DNA of 64,000 nucleotides from Hepsetus odoe (Eukaryota; Chordata; Actinopteri; Characiformes; Hepsetidae). The notes below the pieces were generated by a model. It was not told the DNA's origin. It made no database searches and worked only from the letters and a program-made list of their open reading frames with translations. Position numbers and translations under genes: made by a program. Shown here piece by piece: positions 45,781 to 58,300 of this stretch (positions are counted from its first letter, which is position 1; each line of letters begins with the position of its first letter). Location: positions 29,107,146 to 29,171,145 of the forward strand of contig CM029370.1 in NCBI GenBank assembly GCA_017165825.1, read 5' to 3'.

Positions 45781-47614
45781 CCACGAAACACGCGTTTCGT
45801 TTATTTTCATGTTTTGCGTGTAATATTTATTTTAGTATCTTATTAATTTATGTTTATTAAGCTTTTTAAGAGATATCGGGTTAACAAAAGGTCGCATAGC
45901 TCTATTTAACAAATTACATCTGCTTTTTGTTTGACCTTAACCACCCACCTCAACCTGTCGGAGATAATTCATCATCTTAAATTTTTTTTAATACATTTAT
46001 TTTATTCCATGACAAATATGAAAACTTATTAAATATAATTTTAAATTATTGCTGTCATTTATTATTTACCACACACTAAAACATTATTATAACTATAATA
46101 ATAATAATAATAATAATAGTAATCATAATGATAATTTTAAGAATAATAATTACGATGGTGATTATGATTATGATTATTACGGTTGTTGTTGTTATAGTAA
46201 ATGTATTTTTTTTAACATCCGAATCTGGAAATATGAAAACATTTCTACATTCAAGTTACAGCCTTTAAGTTTCATCATTTTTGAAAGTAAACTAAAAATA
46301 ATAAGATTTGTGAGCTGAAAAAATTCATGATCATATTTATATACACGTTGTTACAGAGAAAGGACGTGGGCCAAATTTCTTTTGTCCATCATGTTTCTTA
46401 CAAGGATAAAAATTGTAGTTTAACAGTGCTTTTCTCCCCAAAGTTTAATAATTGACTTCTGTATGTTATTTAACTATATCCTCCCACTCCACCTCAGGAA
46501 TAAGGGGCACTTAAAACTTTGGAAGGTATTTATTATTGTTTTTGTTGTTGTTTGTTGTTTTATTATTACTAACGTTGTTGCATTTAATTGCATTTAATTG
46601 CAGATTAAGCTTATAATCATTTTTTCAATTAGTGATATAATTTATTATTTTATAAACAAGCTGCTTTCTTCTTTTGGTCCTGTTACAGTGAATCATGTGT
46701 TAGATGAAAAACTCCTCCCTCTCAATGTGGAAATGTGGAAACATTTTAATATTCAAGCTAAAGCCTTTAAATTTCACATTGTTTCACAACTAAGAAAGTA
46801 ATCCAAAAATAATATGAGTGTTAATTATGTTTTGAGCAATAAACCCGTTAAAATAAAGAAGCTCAAAACTGCCATTGGTTTATTCATCTTTGAACAAAAA
46901 TCCTGCACTTTGTATGTGTATTGTTTTCACTTATTTAACTTAAATCTGACTTTCATCCTTCTTTATTGGCTTTATTTCTTTTTTTATTTATTTAACTTAA
47001 ATCTGACTTTTATTCTTCTTTATTGTTTTTTTTCTTATTTGTTAGTTTTATTACTTTTCATTAAAACACACTGAATGACCCCTGTGTGGGACAACATCTT
47101 GTCCTCCCAACAAAAATAATTTATGATTGAGCTGTATTTGAAAAAGCATTAGATTAAAATGTTTTTTGTCCTTATGTTAAATTAAAAACAGAGGTAATGA
47201 TATAATACTGTCATCAAACTTGGGCCACAAAAAGATTTTATTGCGATTGTTTGACTCGAGGGCAGTTGGTGTGTTACATTTGAGTCTTTGCCACTTTGGC
47301 AGCTTCCAAATACTTATGAAACTTCCTTTGCGGTCTGTTCACCCTCATTTGGGCTGATATTGTGATCTGATCGGTGTATTATGGCCTCACTGAATAGTCT
47401 GGTAAAACTGACTAGAACATGAATCCGCTCGATTACCAGATCACTCGAAATCAAGTAAAGTGGAACTTTTCAAGCAAACTTCAGTCTTTCTTTTCTAATT
47501 CAGCATAGAAATCTATTTGTCCAGTAGTTAAGGTTTAATTTTATTTGTTAGACTTTTTTATTATTTTATTTTCATGCATAGTTGTGCAGTGGTGGATCTG
47601 TCTATCTGTCTGTG

Positions 47615-47825
47615 AAGTGAAAGTGACTATCTGTCTGTGAAACACAGTCAAATGCATCCTCTGTATTTAACCCATCACGCTCACATGCAGCTATGTCCAG
47701 ACCTGGGGTGCAGTGATGGGGACGATACCTTGCTCAAGGGTACCTCAGGCCTACCAACTGGTCCAGCATTAGAACCCATGACCTTCTGGTCCTATGGCCT
47801 AGTCCCTAAACACTAGACCACCACA
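47615..47825 (-). mobile_element. Family A SINE-like repeat
   Basis: GAAGTGAAAGTGACTATCTG to CACTAGACCACCACAGCC; GACGATACCTTGCTCAAGGG in the middle. Confidence 0.8.
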
Positions 47826-47852
47826 GCCTTTAGAACGATGCTAAAGTTGAAG

Positions 47853-48025
47853 CGAAGTGAAAGTGACTGTTTATCATTGTGAAACACAGCACAGCAGTCA
47901 GGGAACAGTGATGGGGACGGTACCTTCCACAAAGGTACCTCAGGGCAACCTTCTGGTCTGTGATTCGAACCTGCAACTTTCCGATCCTGGGGCCTCGTCC
48001 CGAAAAACTAGCTCACTGTTGCTCC
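47853..48025 (-). mobile_element. Family A SINE-like repeat with internal deletion
   Basis: Immediately follows the previous copy in the same orientation. It lacks the segment between the AAACACAGCACAGCA tail part and GGGAACAGTGATGGGGACGG. Confidence 0.75.
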
Positions 48026-48294
48026 ACAGGATCAATGAAGGTTTCCTGCCAGAAAAAAACGCCAGGGGACTCCAGAAGCCAAATGTATTCAAATTAAAAG
48101 AACCAAAATAAAAGTATATACATCTGTCCTGTCTGAGCCTAAACTAATCAGGGTTACAAAGAGTGCAGGAACGTCTAGCACTCATGCAGTGAAATGTATA
48201 GAAACACCCTGGACAGGCTGGACAGCCTCTCCGGTGTGGCGCTGCAGTGCAGCGTGTGGGCTATGAAAGAGTCCGGGGGCACCATTGGCCTGGT

Positions 48295-48522
48295 GTTTAA
48301 GGACGAGGCACCAGGATCGGAAGGTCATGGGTTTGAATCCCAGACCAGTAGGTCGTCCTTAGGTACCCTTGAGCAAGGTACCATCCCTGTCACGGCTCCC
48401 CAGCCACTTTCAATAGCTGCACGGTGTTTGAGTGCATGGGTTAAATGCAGAGGTCCAGTTTCGTTGTGGTTCACTGTGTGCTGTGACCTCGCAATGACGA
48501 GGGCTGTCACTTTCACTTTCAC
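48295..48522 (+). mobile_element. Family A SINE-like repeat, near full length
   Basis: B box GGGTTTGAATCCC, CCCTTGAGCAAGGTACCATC, and the long tail TGTCACTTTCACTTTCACTT. The CTCF-like core is deleted at CTGCACGGTG. Confidence 0.85.
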
Positions 48523-48529
48523 TTTTGAA

Positions 48530-48745
48530 AGGGTGTTGGTGGTCTAGAGGTAGGGTACTTGCCTATGGACCTATGGATCAAAGAGGTTCCCGGTTCGAAT
48601 CCCACCTCTAGCACTACCACCACTGGGTCCCTGAGCAAGACCCTTAACCCTGAGTGTCTCCAGGGGGACTGTCCCTGTAATTAGGACACGGAAGTTGCTC
48701 CGGATAAGAGCGTCTGCTAAATGCTGTAAATGTAAATGTAAATGC
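48530..48745 (+). mobile_element. Family B SINE-like repeat, full length
   Basis: Best family B copy: GGTGGTCTAGAGGTAGGGTA, B box GGTTCGAATCCC, CACTGGGTCCCTGAGCAAGA, GATAAGAGCGTCTGCTAAAT and a triple TGTAAA tail. A family A tail fragment follows directly to about 48830. Confidence 0.9.
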
Positions 48746-49009
48746 AGGTGTGTGGGTTAAATGCAGAGGTTGAATTTAATTGTCTCACTGTGTGCTGTGT
48801 TTCCCAATGACAAAAAATAGTTGCTATTTTGTTATGAATTTTAAATAATTTACTCATAAAATTTCAAGATGTCCAGAAAGGATCAATAGGGACGATCACC
48901 CAATATCACGGGGTGCTCTCGTCTTTGTAAAACCCCTGGATCTGTCCTTAGTTAACAGCACGTTTGCTGAAGTCAATGTACAATGAGTTAAAAACAGATC
49001 TAATTCCTT

Positions 49010-49575
49010 TCTCTCTGTTTGAGATGGACGGCTGTCCTCCACCTGTGTGGTGGATGGTTTGGGTGTTTCCTGAGGGCAAGTCCATGGATCTCCGTGAGGG
49101 TCTCCTGAGTTCCATGCCAGCTGCTACACCGAGTCTGTGAAACTACTATAATCTTATTTTTCTCCCGACATGAACTTCAGACCAGCTCCATCAGACTGGC
49201 TCTTCTGCAGGAGCTGCTGCCACAATGCTTCCCCCACTCAAACAGAGCTTCACCATTAGATCATCAACCTCCAGTTACACTCACCAGTGACTCTTTTACT
49301 CTTAACTCTTACTGGAACTCATGTTTACTGGAATTATCACTATACTGGGTTTTTCTCTTTCTTTCTTTCCTTTTTATTTCCAGTGTCGACCAGAGGTGGA
49401 CAGGTTCCCATTTTGGGTCTTGGTTCCTTCCAAGGTTTCTTCCTCCTGGTTGGGGAGTTCTGCCTCTGTTACCCTCAGTTTACAAAACTGGGGCTGGGAC
49501 CGGATTCTGTAAAGCTGCTTTGTGACAGCAGCAGTAGTAAAAAGCGCTTTATAAATAAAGTTGACCTGATTTAAT
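49010..49575 (+). mobile_element. Dispersed LINE-type 3' region
   Basis: TTGGTTCCTTCCAAGGTTTC, CTGTAAAGCTGCTTTGTGAC and AAAAAGCGCTTTATAAATAA are hallmarks of a repeat common at fish LINE 3' ends. A second fragment of the final motif (AAAAGTGCTTTATTAATAAA) is at about 50162-50190. Confidence 0.6.
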
Positions 49576-50004
49576 TCATGAATGGCTTACATTATAAGTA
49601 CCTAATTGATAAACATGGCTCTTGCAAAATGGGTCTGTGGTGTCTGAATACTTTATTTACCAGTCCGTTTCGGTTTATTTGTTGGTTCATGTTTATAAAT
49701 GCAGAATTTTTATGATTTGTAAAGGTAGAACTATAACGTTTACTTATGTTGGTGCTGATGTGTTGCTATACACAAGGAAGTAAAAGACAGTATTGTGTGC
49801 AGACGTGAAGCGAAGAAAAGCACTGAAAGATGATTAAATAATGAAAAGAAAAGCGTCTGCTTTTCCCCTCGTTGTTTTTAATGGCTTTAGAATTGCTAAA
49901 GTTTAGGATTGCGGAAGTTTCAAAATTTCACACTTTTCTTTTCTTTTATTTAAAATGGATTTTGTGCCAGCAATCTTTTACGATTTTTATTTTTAACTAT
50001 TTGA

Positions 50005-50008
<4 letters not shown>

Positions 50009-50054
<46 letters not shown>

Positions 50055-50075
50055 TTTTTTTTTTTTTTTTTTTTT
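50009..50075. repeat. (AT)n followed by a 25-base T run
   Basis: AT dinucleotides at 50009-50049 abut a homopolymer T tract; likely length-variable. Confidence 0.95.
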
Positions 50076-50632
50076 CTATTATGGTTATTGTACTTTTTTT
50101 GTTATTGTATATTTTTTGTTCGTATTGCTCTTTCGTTTTATTGTTTGTGACTCTTGTCTGTGAAAAGTGCTTTATTAATAAAGTCAAGTCAAGTAGCTTT
50201 TTATAGTCATTTAGACAAGCAGAGACAAGAACTAACCGTGCAGACAGGTTAGACGGCGAGCAGACAACAACAGACAGCACCACAGACAGGATATTCATCC
50301 GACAGAGAGCCGCAGTGTTATGAAACAAAGCAGCAGAAATTATTGGACAGCATAACGGAGCAGCAGTGTTGTAACTTTACTTACTTACCAATTGAAAAAT
50401 TTTGATTTTGCAGGAAAAAATGGAACAACAACTAAGATTTTGTAAAATATGTAAAAAAAAAAAAAAACTAAGCAAAACAAAAGGACATGATTCACTGCAT
50501 GAAGATCAGGGTTGGTCAGGTGTTTGAAGAGGGTCACTGTAATTAACAAACCTTAAAAATAATTCTATATATATGTAAATGTATATATATAAATGTATAT
50601 ATAAATGATTTTAATTCTGCTCTTTTATTCTT

Positions 50633-50636
<4 letters not shown>

Positions 50637-50668
<32 letters not shown>
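50637..50668. repeat. (GT)n microsatellite
   Basis: Sixteen GT units in intergenic DNA. Confidence 0.95.
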
Positions 50669-50671
<3 letters not shown>

Positions 50672-51469
50672 GCGTAATTTGACCATGATGAACAATGCAG
50701 TACATGTTTTAGTTTTAAATTGTGTCCACATAGTTTTAACCCCTGTCAGGTTTGTTGTTTGTTTCCATGGCAACCATTTGAATTCTTCATAAACAAAGGC
50801 ATGAGTGGGATGTCATGGGCTCCAGATCAGTTAATAAATAAAAACAAACAAACAAACAAACAAATAAATAAATAAACCCCTTCCAAAAATCTAATAAATA
50901 AATGAATAAATCATGCTTTAATCGTAGAGTTTACTCTCTTTTATTGGATGCATTTCTAACAGTGCGCTCTTTTCTCTATGTAATAATTAGTATTGGGCTG
51001 TGTCCCACTAATTACTGTGTAAAATACTGAACAACCATTAGAAACCAACAGGGGCCTGAATCTATGAAATGTTGCCTGAATTGATTTAGTCTGAATGTTA
51101 TAAAAAGCAGATGATTTGGACTGCAGGCCCTGAAATATTGGAGGGTTGGGTCACTGCAAGACCAGCTCGCTTATTTTCCCTGGTGCAATTGCTGTGCTGA
51201 GATTTTATCTCAAAACAAATACATAATTTTTTCTTTACGTAATTAATGTATGTCGAGATATTGATTTAGAAAATTGACATAATGGCTACGTTTCTTGAGG
51301 CTTTTATTTTGGTATGTCCTAATCACAATGAGTGTAATGATTCTGCAACGTGTGGGAATTCCTACTTCCTTAATTATTAATTCATTTGATATAAAAATTC
51401 GATATTCGATATTAGAAGTTATTTTAAGAAAAGGAGTCTTTTTAAATTTAAAAAAACTAAAGCGATTTA

Positions 51470-51620
51470 TTTAAACGCCGGGAGACTTTTAACACAGTGA
51501 TGCAGGAAAAGGCAGGAAGAAGCGTACGCGTGACGCTAGCGTGACGTCACGTTTAGGCGGGATTTTCATGGAAAGTGCTAGAAGAGTCGAAGCACCGCCG
51601 CCTCAGAGCGCTGATATCCT
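51470..51620. promoter_or_regulatory. CpG-dense patch with a perfect CRE
   Basis: TGACGTCA at 51542-51549 is the full cAMP-response/ATF palindrome. The surrounding 150 bases hold many CpGs (GCGTACGCGTGACGCTAGCG, CACCGCCGCC) inside DNA that is otherwise AT-rich. No TATA box, exon or open frame is recognisable nearby. It could be an enhancer of hsp90ab1 or the promoter of an unrecognised non-coding transcript. Confidence 0.4.
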
Positions 51621-52407
51621 TCCGTGAAAAACAAAGTGCTGCAGATATTTCTTTTCTTTTACGTTTTGACTAAACTATTCCTCGTTATTTCTTTGTTATT
51701 TTACACAAAAATAAGCGAATAACAGAAGGAGTTTTTTTTATTTAATTAACTGTTATCATTTGCTCACTTTGATTCTTCACTTTTTGAGGCCTTGAAAAAT
51801 GCTTAATAATTACAAGTAGATGATTTTGATTTTTTTTTTTCATAAACACACGTTATTATTTTTTTATGAATTGAAATACATACAACATTGTGTGGACAAC
51901 TGAAAAAAAGTGATTTTTTTTTCTATCCAAAATTTTGAAGGCCAATTAATTTGCCTGTAAGGGTATGAAAAAATTAAAATTTGTAAAGGTATTAAAATAC
52001 AAACTGAATGCTGCCCGTGACGTTTTGCATAAGGCCCTTTCACACCAAAAAAAATTAAACAAAAATGTAATAAAAATAAAACCCATTTTTTACAAGTGAA
52101 CCAGTCAGTTCCACTTTTTAAAAATTAAGATTAAATTTTAGATTAAAATAAAATCCCTCAATGAGAGTTCAAGTGAGGAAAGATGCAAAAATTAATGCTA
52201 AATAGTTAATTTAAGAAATAATGTCATTTAAGCACTTCTGTCCTCCACCAGCACCGGTGTGTTTGGGTCTAGTCAAAGGTCAAAGGTCAGAGCTGTAACG
52301 CAATTAAGGAGCAGCCGAGCTGAGAGTAAAGACAGAATTAAGGGCTAAAACTTTGCCTTCCCTCGTCCATGAAGTCGGGAAACACTTAGACAATCCGTCC
52401 GATACTG

Positions 52408-52409
<2 letters not shown>

Positions 52410-52440
<31 letters not shown>
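52410..52440. repeat. (AAT)n microsatellite
   Basis: Ten perfect AAT units. Confidence 0.95.
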
Positions 52441-52442
<2 letters not shown>

Positions 52443-52452
52443 CTGAGTTTAA

Positions 52453-52672
52453 CTGATAGATAGATAGACAGACTGAACAATAGATAGAGAGAAAAACAGA
52501 CGGACAGACAGATAGATAAACAGATAGGCAGACAGAGAAACAGATTGACAGATAGAGAGAGAGATAGATAGATAGACAGACAAATAGATAGAACGGCAAA
52601 ACGACAGATAGATAGATGGACAGACAGACAGATAGATAAACAGATAGGCGGACAGACAGACACGGTGTGACA
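52453..52672. repeat. GATA/GACA mixed tetranucleotide array
   Basis: Interspersed GATA and GACA units over 220 bases with a larger pattern: CAGACAGATAGATAAACAGA followed by TAGGC occurs twice, about 125 bases apart. The composition resembles Bkm-type simple satellite. Confidence 0.9.
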
Positions 52673-53689
52673 GACAAGAATTGAAACAGGAAAAAAGAAA
52701 CAGTTGTGAAAGAGATAAAAGTGTCAAGCGTATTTACAGAAAGTGAAATATTTAATACTTATTTACTTAATATTAAATATTAATACTTGATATTTAACTA
52801 CAGAGTATGAAGGTGTAAAATGTAAAATATATAAAGTAGTTGATGTAACAGTGATATTAATATTAGAAGGAATGTCTGAGGATGAGTGTTGCAAACAGGA
52901 AGTGCAAATAATTGCTTACACTTTACAATATATGAAAGTTTAAAGTATGAAAGTATAAAATATGTAGAAAACATGTAACATAGAAAATAATATGTTGTAA
53001 TAATGTGTAAGGGACGAGGGCATTCAGAGATATTAATGTAAAATATAAAATCATCACCTGAATAGTTCTGAAGCATCACTGTTTTTTTCCAGCTCGGTCC
53101 AGTTCGGGAAAAAGGAGCCTTTTGAGATTCAGATTTTAAAGATTCAGACTTTTTTTACAGAAAAATATTGTAGACATTAATAAGCACATTGTATATGGGT
53201 TGTTTTACCCCCAAATTATTTAAAAAATTGCACAATCAATGGTTCTATCAATTATTTAGAATATTTTTTAGATAAATATATATAAATATTCTGTTTTAAA
53301 ATTATTAATATATTTTGGGTTTTTTTCCCCTTTTTTTGTGATTTTTTTTATTGGCTTTGCAAGTAAAGATCTATAATTTGGAGTTTTATCATTAAAAAAA
53401 GTGCAAAAAGTTCTGTGAGTTTGAATCAATATTTATAATCGAAATAAAAATAAAATATTTATTTATGTGGTATATATTATACATATATTGTATTCACAAA
53501 CATATATTTAAATGAGCTAGCTTTAAGAATTTTTGTAATAATGAATTGAAAAATATTTTCAATTAAAATATCCATTTAAGAAGCCAAAATTGATGAATGA
53601 AACCTATTTAATGGATATTTTTTGGGAAAAATTGACAAAAGAAACCCAGCCCGGTACGCGGATTGATACGTCCGCATGTTCGCAGGCTC

Positions 53690-53697
53690 TATAAAAG
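53690..53697 (+). promoter_or_regulatory. hsp90ab1 TATA box
   Basis: TATAAAAG lies about 30 bases upstream of the expected start of the untranslated first exon. No array of inverted nGAAn units (heat shock element) is visible in the 150 bases upstream, which suits a constitutive beta gene. Confidence 0.75.
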
Positions 53698-53719
53698 CCC
53701 TACGCCTCGCCGCAGGATC

Positions 53720-53790
53720 TCTGTTGGAGGAGATCTGAAGGGATTTTGGCGGCGTTTCATTCAAGAGAAAGAACAACGAAACAACTGAAG
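53720..53790 (+). other. hsp90ab1 non-coding first exon (5' boundary approximate)
   Basis: The sequence ends ACAACTGAAG before a good donor GTAAGATT at 53791. The 1.5 kb intron that follows ends exactly at the start codon at 55309. HSP90 genes in vertebrates have this untranslated exon. Confidence 0.7.
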
Positions 53791-54764
53791 GTAAGATTAT
53801 TCTTGTGTTTTTGGACTCAGTAAGTCAGTGAGGTTCTTCGTCATGTGGAAAGTAAGCCATAACATTTATCTTTTGCTATTTCATGGCAGAAATGTATAGT
53901 TAGCAGAGAGAACCGGCAACAAAGACCTCTGCTCCTCGGTTTAAAACCGACCAATTTTAACCATTTTCTTCAGTTTATCATCTACAAAGTTCCTTTTTAG
54001 CTATTCCCTCTCAAAGTGTGTATTGGTGTGGTCTACGCAGTTACTCGTGTTATTTTAGCAGGTGCAGCTAAAAATTAGCACGAGCTGCTCCTTGTGGAGG
54101 CCTGTGGTCTGGATGATCCCAATAATAATAAAAAAAACAATCAATCTGAGGTAAAAATTCGGGAAAATGGGCCAAAAACGACACCAAATGGAGATATTTC
54201 TGTTCACTCGGCCTCGTGAGTGGCTTCCCAGCCTCAGGCCACGCTGGTCCTTCACCATCCACTCATAAACCTCTTAAAAGACCTAAAAAGGCCCAAAATG
54301 TTCATTAAAAAAGCCCCAAACATCAAACAATGTCTCTTTAGATCAGTTTAAAGAGACTCTAACCAACGTTCAAGAATCTCAAAAGCCATGTGCTCCAGCT
54401 TGGAGTCATTAAATTTGGTCAAATTGGCCGAAAAGGGCTTTAAATCCAGTGTAAGTGAAGTGATGAAGATCCTCGTGGGTTTTCTGGATTGTGGGAAAGT
54501 GAGTCCCATTGACTTTCTGAGGGTTTTGGGCTCTTTCTCCTCAAACACGTGTTTCCTCCATTGAGGCCCTGTGGAGAAGTTCAGAACTTCAGATCATTGA
54601 CGAGCTCAGATCTGCTTGCTCTTCTCCTCTTCAGCGCTGATCTGCTTTTGGATTAAAGGTTTCTTAGACTAGGGTTTACCTGATTTATTAAAGTAATGAG
54701 ACTTTTGTCTGAAGACTTGAAGTCAGAAAATATCTGTACAAGGAAATCTGGGACAGGGAAGGCA

Positions 54765-54835
54765 GTGGTGAAGGTGAAAGTGACTATCCTCGTCATTGAG
54801 TACACACAGCATCAACCTCATTTTGGTGACAGTTG
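54765..54835 (-). mobile_element. Family A SINE-like tail fragment in the first hsp90ab1 intron
   Basis: GGTGAAAGTGACTATCCTCG and CATTGAGTACACACAGCATC match only the 3' tail of the family. Confidence 0.55.
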
Positions 54836-55308
54836 TGCTCAGGACGAACAAACTTTGAGACGCATGCCTTTATTAAACTTTTTAAACCGGTTTTGATTTG
54901 TGTAAATGTAGTTTTCCTTTTGATTTGGGGGTTTAAGAGGGATAAAATGTAAAAAGAGAGAGAAATAAGGTTGATTGGGACAGACGAAGTAATTCTAGAA
55001 GTTTTAGAAACACTGGTTTGACTTTGTTGCAGGTGATATTTGCACCCCTTCCAACCTTTTCTTTGTTAGACGTAGGATTGATTACTTGGTGCCTAAATCA
55101 AAATTGAAATTAAAACTGAATTCAGGAGGTGCAGAATGCAGGGCTGAGGAAGTTTTTGGGTTGGCCAGAGGCATTACAGTCCTTCACCTTAGAAGTAGAA
55201 GCTTAAGTTAACTATATTCGACACCTTTAACTACGTTCTAGATTTTGTTGCCTGCGTATGTACTTTGTTTAAAATGAGAATTTGCTCAAACTGCTGTCCT
55301 GTCTCCAG

Positions 55309-58300
55309 ATGCCTGAAGAAGAAATGCGCCAAGAGGAGGAGGCTGAGACCTTTGCCTTCCAGGCAGAGATCGCTCAGCTGATGTCCCTCATCATCAACAC
55401 CTTCTATTCCAACAAAGAGATCTTCCTCAGGGAGCTCATTTCCAACGCCTCTGATGTAAGTGCTGATCTCAGAGATGTCAATCAGTAAGGGTGAGATGAG
55501 ATTTTCACAACACAGTATTTTAGGATGTTTCGTTTTGGAGGTGAGACTAAATTCAGCCCAAAGTCAAGACTGCATTTTAATGAAAGAGCTGAAGAGTGTT
55601 CCAATTGGACAGTCCTTATCTTCTGACCAGGCAACTGAAGCCTGAAATCCTGAATTGTGAAAATCTCCTTGGGTCTTAAGATCAATGTGCAGTTTAGTAT
55701 TAAAGTTCAGAAATTATACAGCCTAAAGAATTAACAATTCGGGCTCAGATAATTTGGGGTTCATGTTTTGATTGGGTCCTTCCGTATTTGATTTCGATCC
55801 CTCTGAATCACAGGCTCTGGACAAAATCAGATACGAGAGTCTGACTGATCCATCGAAACTGGACAGTGGGAAGGACCTGAAGATTGACATCATTCCCAAC
55901 CTGCATGAGCGCACATTGACCATTGTGGACACTGGAATCGGCATGACCAAGGCTGACCTCATCAATAACCTGGGTACCATTGCAAAGTCAGGAACCAAGG
56001 CCTTCATGGAGGCTCTGCAGGTAATGGCCTTGACTGGAATTAAAATACCCATTTTATAAAGTAGTTCTAAACTGCTAATGAATCTGCTCTTTCTACCTGT
56101 GACTTGAAAGGCTTTTTCTTAATGAAATGACACTTGTGTCCTCAGGCTGGTGCAGATATCTCCATGATTGGGCAGTTTGGTGTGGGATTCTACTCTGCCT
56201 ACCTGGTGGCTGAGAAGGTGGTGGTGATCACCAAAAACAATGACGATGAGCAGTATGCCTGGGAGTCCTCTGCTGGGGGTTCTTTCACTGTCAAAGTTGA
56301 TCATGGTACGTTTAGTGGCATCAAGAACGGTACTTGCTGAACATTCAAGCTGAATTATTAGTTTATCTACTTTTGACAACCAGATGCAGTTTAAATGAGA
56401 TTTCTAGTTCCGTACAATCAGCTGCTCCTCTCTGAACATCTGGCTGTTCTGTATGCTGTAACATACTTTTAAATGTTTTTAAAAGTCTGACCTCTTGGTA
56501 CACGTACTGCTACTGGAACCAGAGAATTGTATTTAATGTTCATTTGTCTTTTAAAAAACGCAGGTGAGCCCATTGGTCGAGGAACAAAGGTCATCCTTCA
56601 CCTCAAGGAAGATCAGACTGAGTATGTTGAAGAGAAACGAGTAAAGGAGGTGGTTAAGAAGCACTCCCAGTTCATTGGGTACCCAATTACCCTCTTTGTA
56701 AGTGTTCTCATATTATGGACTCTACTTAACAGTTGAGTTTTAGTCTTTTTTTTTTTATTTGATCAAGACTACACAGCCTTAGTTCAGTCAGCTTCAAAAG
56801 TAAATATGCTAAACTAAGTGTGGTTGAAGGGCTCTGCATGTTAACAGCTGTTAATGCTTCTCCCACAGGTGGAGAAAGAGCGAGACAAGGAGATCAGTGA
56901 TGACGAGGCAGAGGAGGAGAAGACAGAGAAAGAAGACAAAGAGGAGGAGGAGGGAGAGGACAAGCCTAAGATTGAGGATGTGGGTTCCGATGATGAGGAA
57001 GACTCCAAAGATAAGGACAAGAAGAAAAAGAAGAAAATCAAGGAGAAGTACATCGACCAGGAGGAGCTGAACAAGACCAAGCCAATCTGGACCAGAAATC
57101 CTGATGACATCACCAACGAGGAGTATGGAGAATTTTACAAGAGCCTGACCAATGACTGGGAAGACCACCTTGCAGTTAAGGTACTAAAACACTTCATAGC
57201 TCTTAATGTGTTGCCAGATCCATCAACAGTACTTGCTGTGGCAGATGAATTTGAAGGTCATTTTTCCTCTAAAGGATCGATGGGAGGGATATGACATGCA
57301 TAAATTAGTTCAGGTAATGTAATTGGGACGTCAAAACGTGGGGCAGATCCTACCCAGGTGCAAAACCAAGGTCAGCTTTCATTTTGTGCAAAGCTCAGAA
57401 CAAGGTTCACGACTCATTCGACCAGATTGCAGTACCGAATATAGAAGGTAGGGGGGGCACTAATTGCACTAGCGTTTGGTATGTCTGGAGCATTAAATGG
57501 AGGCAAAGGAAGAGGAAGTGGATAAAGCCCAAGTTACACAAATGGACAACAGTGCAACCAGTTAATTTTGGTGCTGCCATTGTTTTTACTACTTTCTAGC
57601 ACAGCGTTGCCAAAAATGATTGAAGCCTAGTGCAGATACTTAACTTTGTTGTTTTTGCAGCACTTCTCCGTTGAAGGTCAGCTGGAGTTCCGTGCCCTGC
57701 TCTTCATCCCCCGCCGTGCACCCTTTGACCTTTTTGAGAACAAGAAAAAGAAGAATAACATCAAGCTTTACGTGAGGAGGGTCTTCATCATGGACAGCTG
57801 CGAGGAGCTTATCCCAGAGTACCTGAGTAAGACTAAAAAGCATGAACTATTTTTGTCAGTTTTAATGAAAAGATGGAATTTTTTTTTACCATTTTTGGAA
57901 CGTTCAGGAACATGAATTCAAGATCAGCTGTTAATGATCGTCATTTCCATTAGCACTGGGTATGTAATTCACTCTACTGGGTTGAATTGCTTTTAACAGA
58001 CTTCATCCGTGGTGTGGTGGACTCTGAGGACCTTCCCCTCAACATCTCCAGAGAAATGCTTCAGCAGAGCAAGATCTTGAAGGTAATCCGCAAGAACATT
58101 GTCAAGAAGTGCTTGGAACTCTTCGCTGAGCTTGCTGAGGACAAAGAAAACTACAAGAAGTTCTATGAAGCTTTCTCCAAGAACATCAAGGTGAGCTTAT
58201 GTGCTTTTTGCAGGGCTTCCAGGGTGTATTTAACCTTGGATTTTAAAGGTTTGGCATATTTCCAGGTTGCTTTTGTGCTATAGCACAAATATTAGAGCTG

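Larger units (their letters stand above)
45790..53680. other. AT-rich intergenic region between divergent rbm25 and hsp90ab1
   Basis: No gene is recognisable. It holds AAT arrays (46097-46120), family A and B SINEs (47615-48830), a LINE-tail repeat (49010-49575), (AT)n/T-run and GT arrays (50009-50668), a CpG-dense patch with a CRE (51470-51620), and GATA/GACA sequence (52453-52672). The remaining stretches are low-complexity AT-rich DNA. Confidence 0.6.

Noticed and set aside
52304..52663. Minus-strand frames rich in Ser-Ile-Cys-Leu
   Set aside because: Read-through of the GATA/GACA and AAT arrays.
56841..57168. Ser-rich and Leu-rich minus-strand frames
   Set aside because: Antisense of the acidic-lysine linker exon of hsp90ab1.
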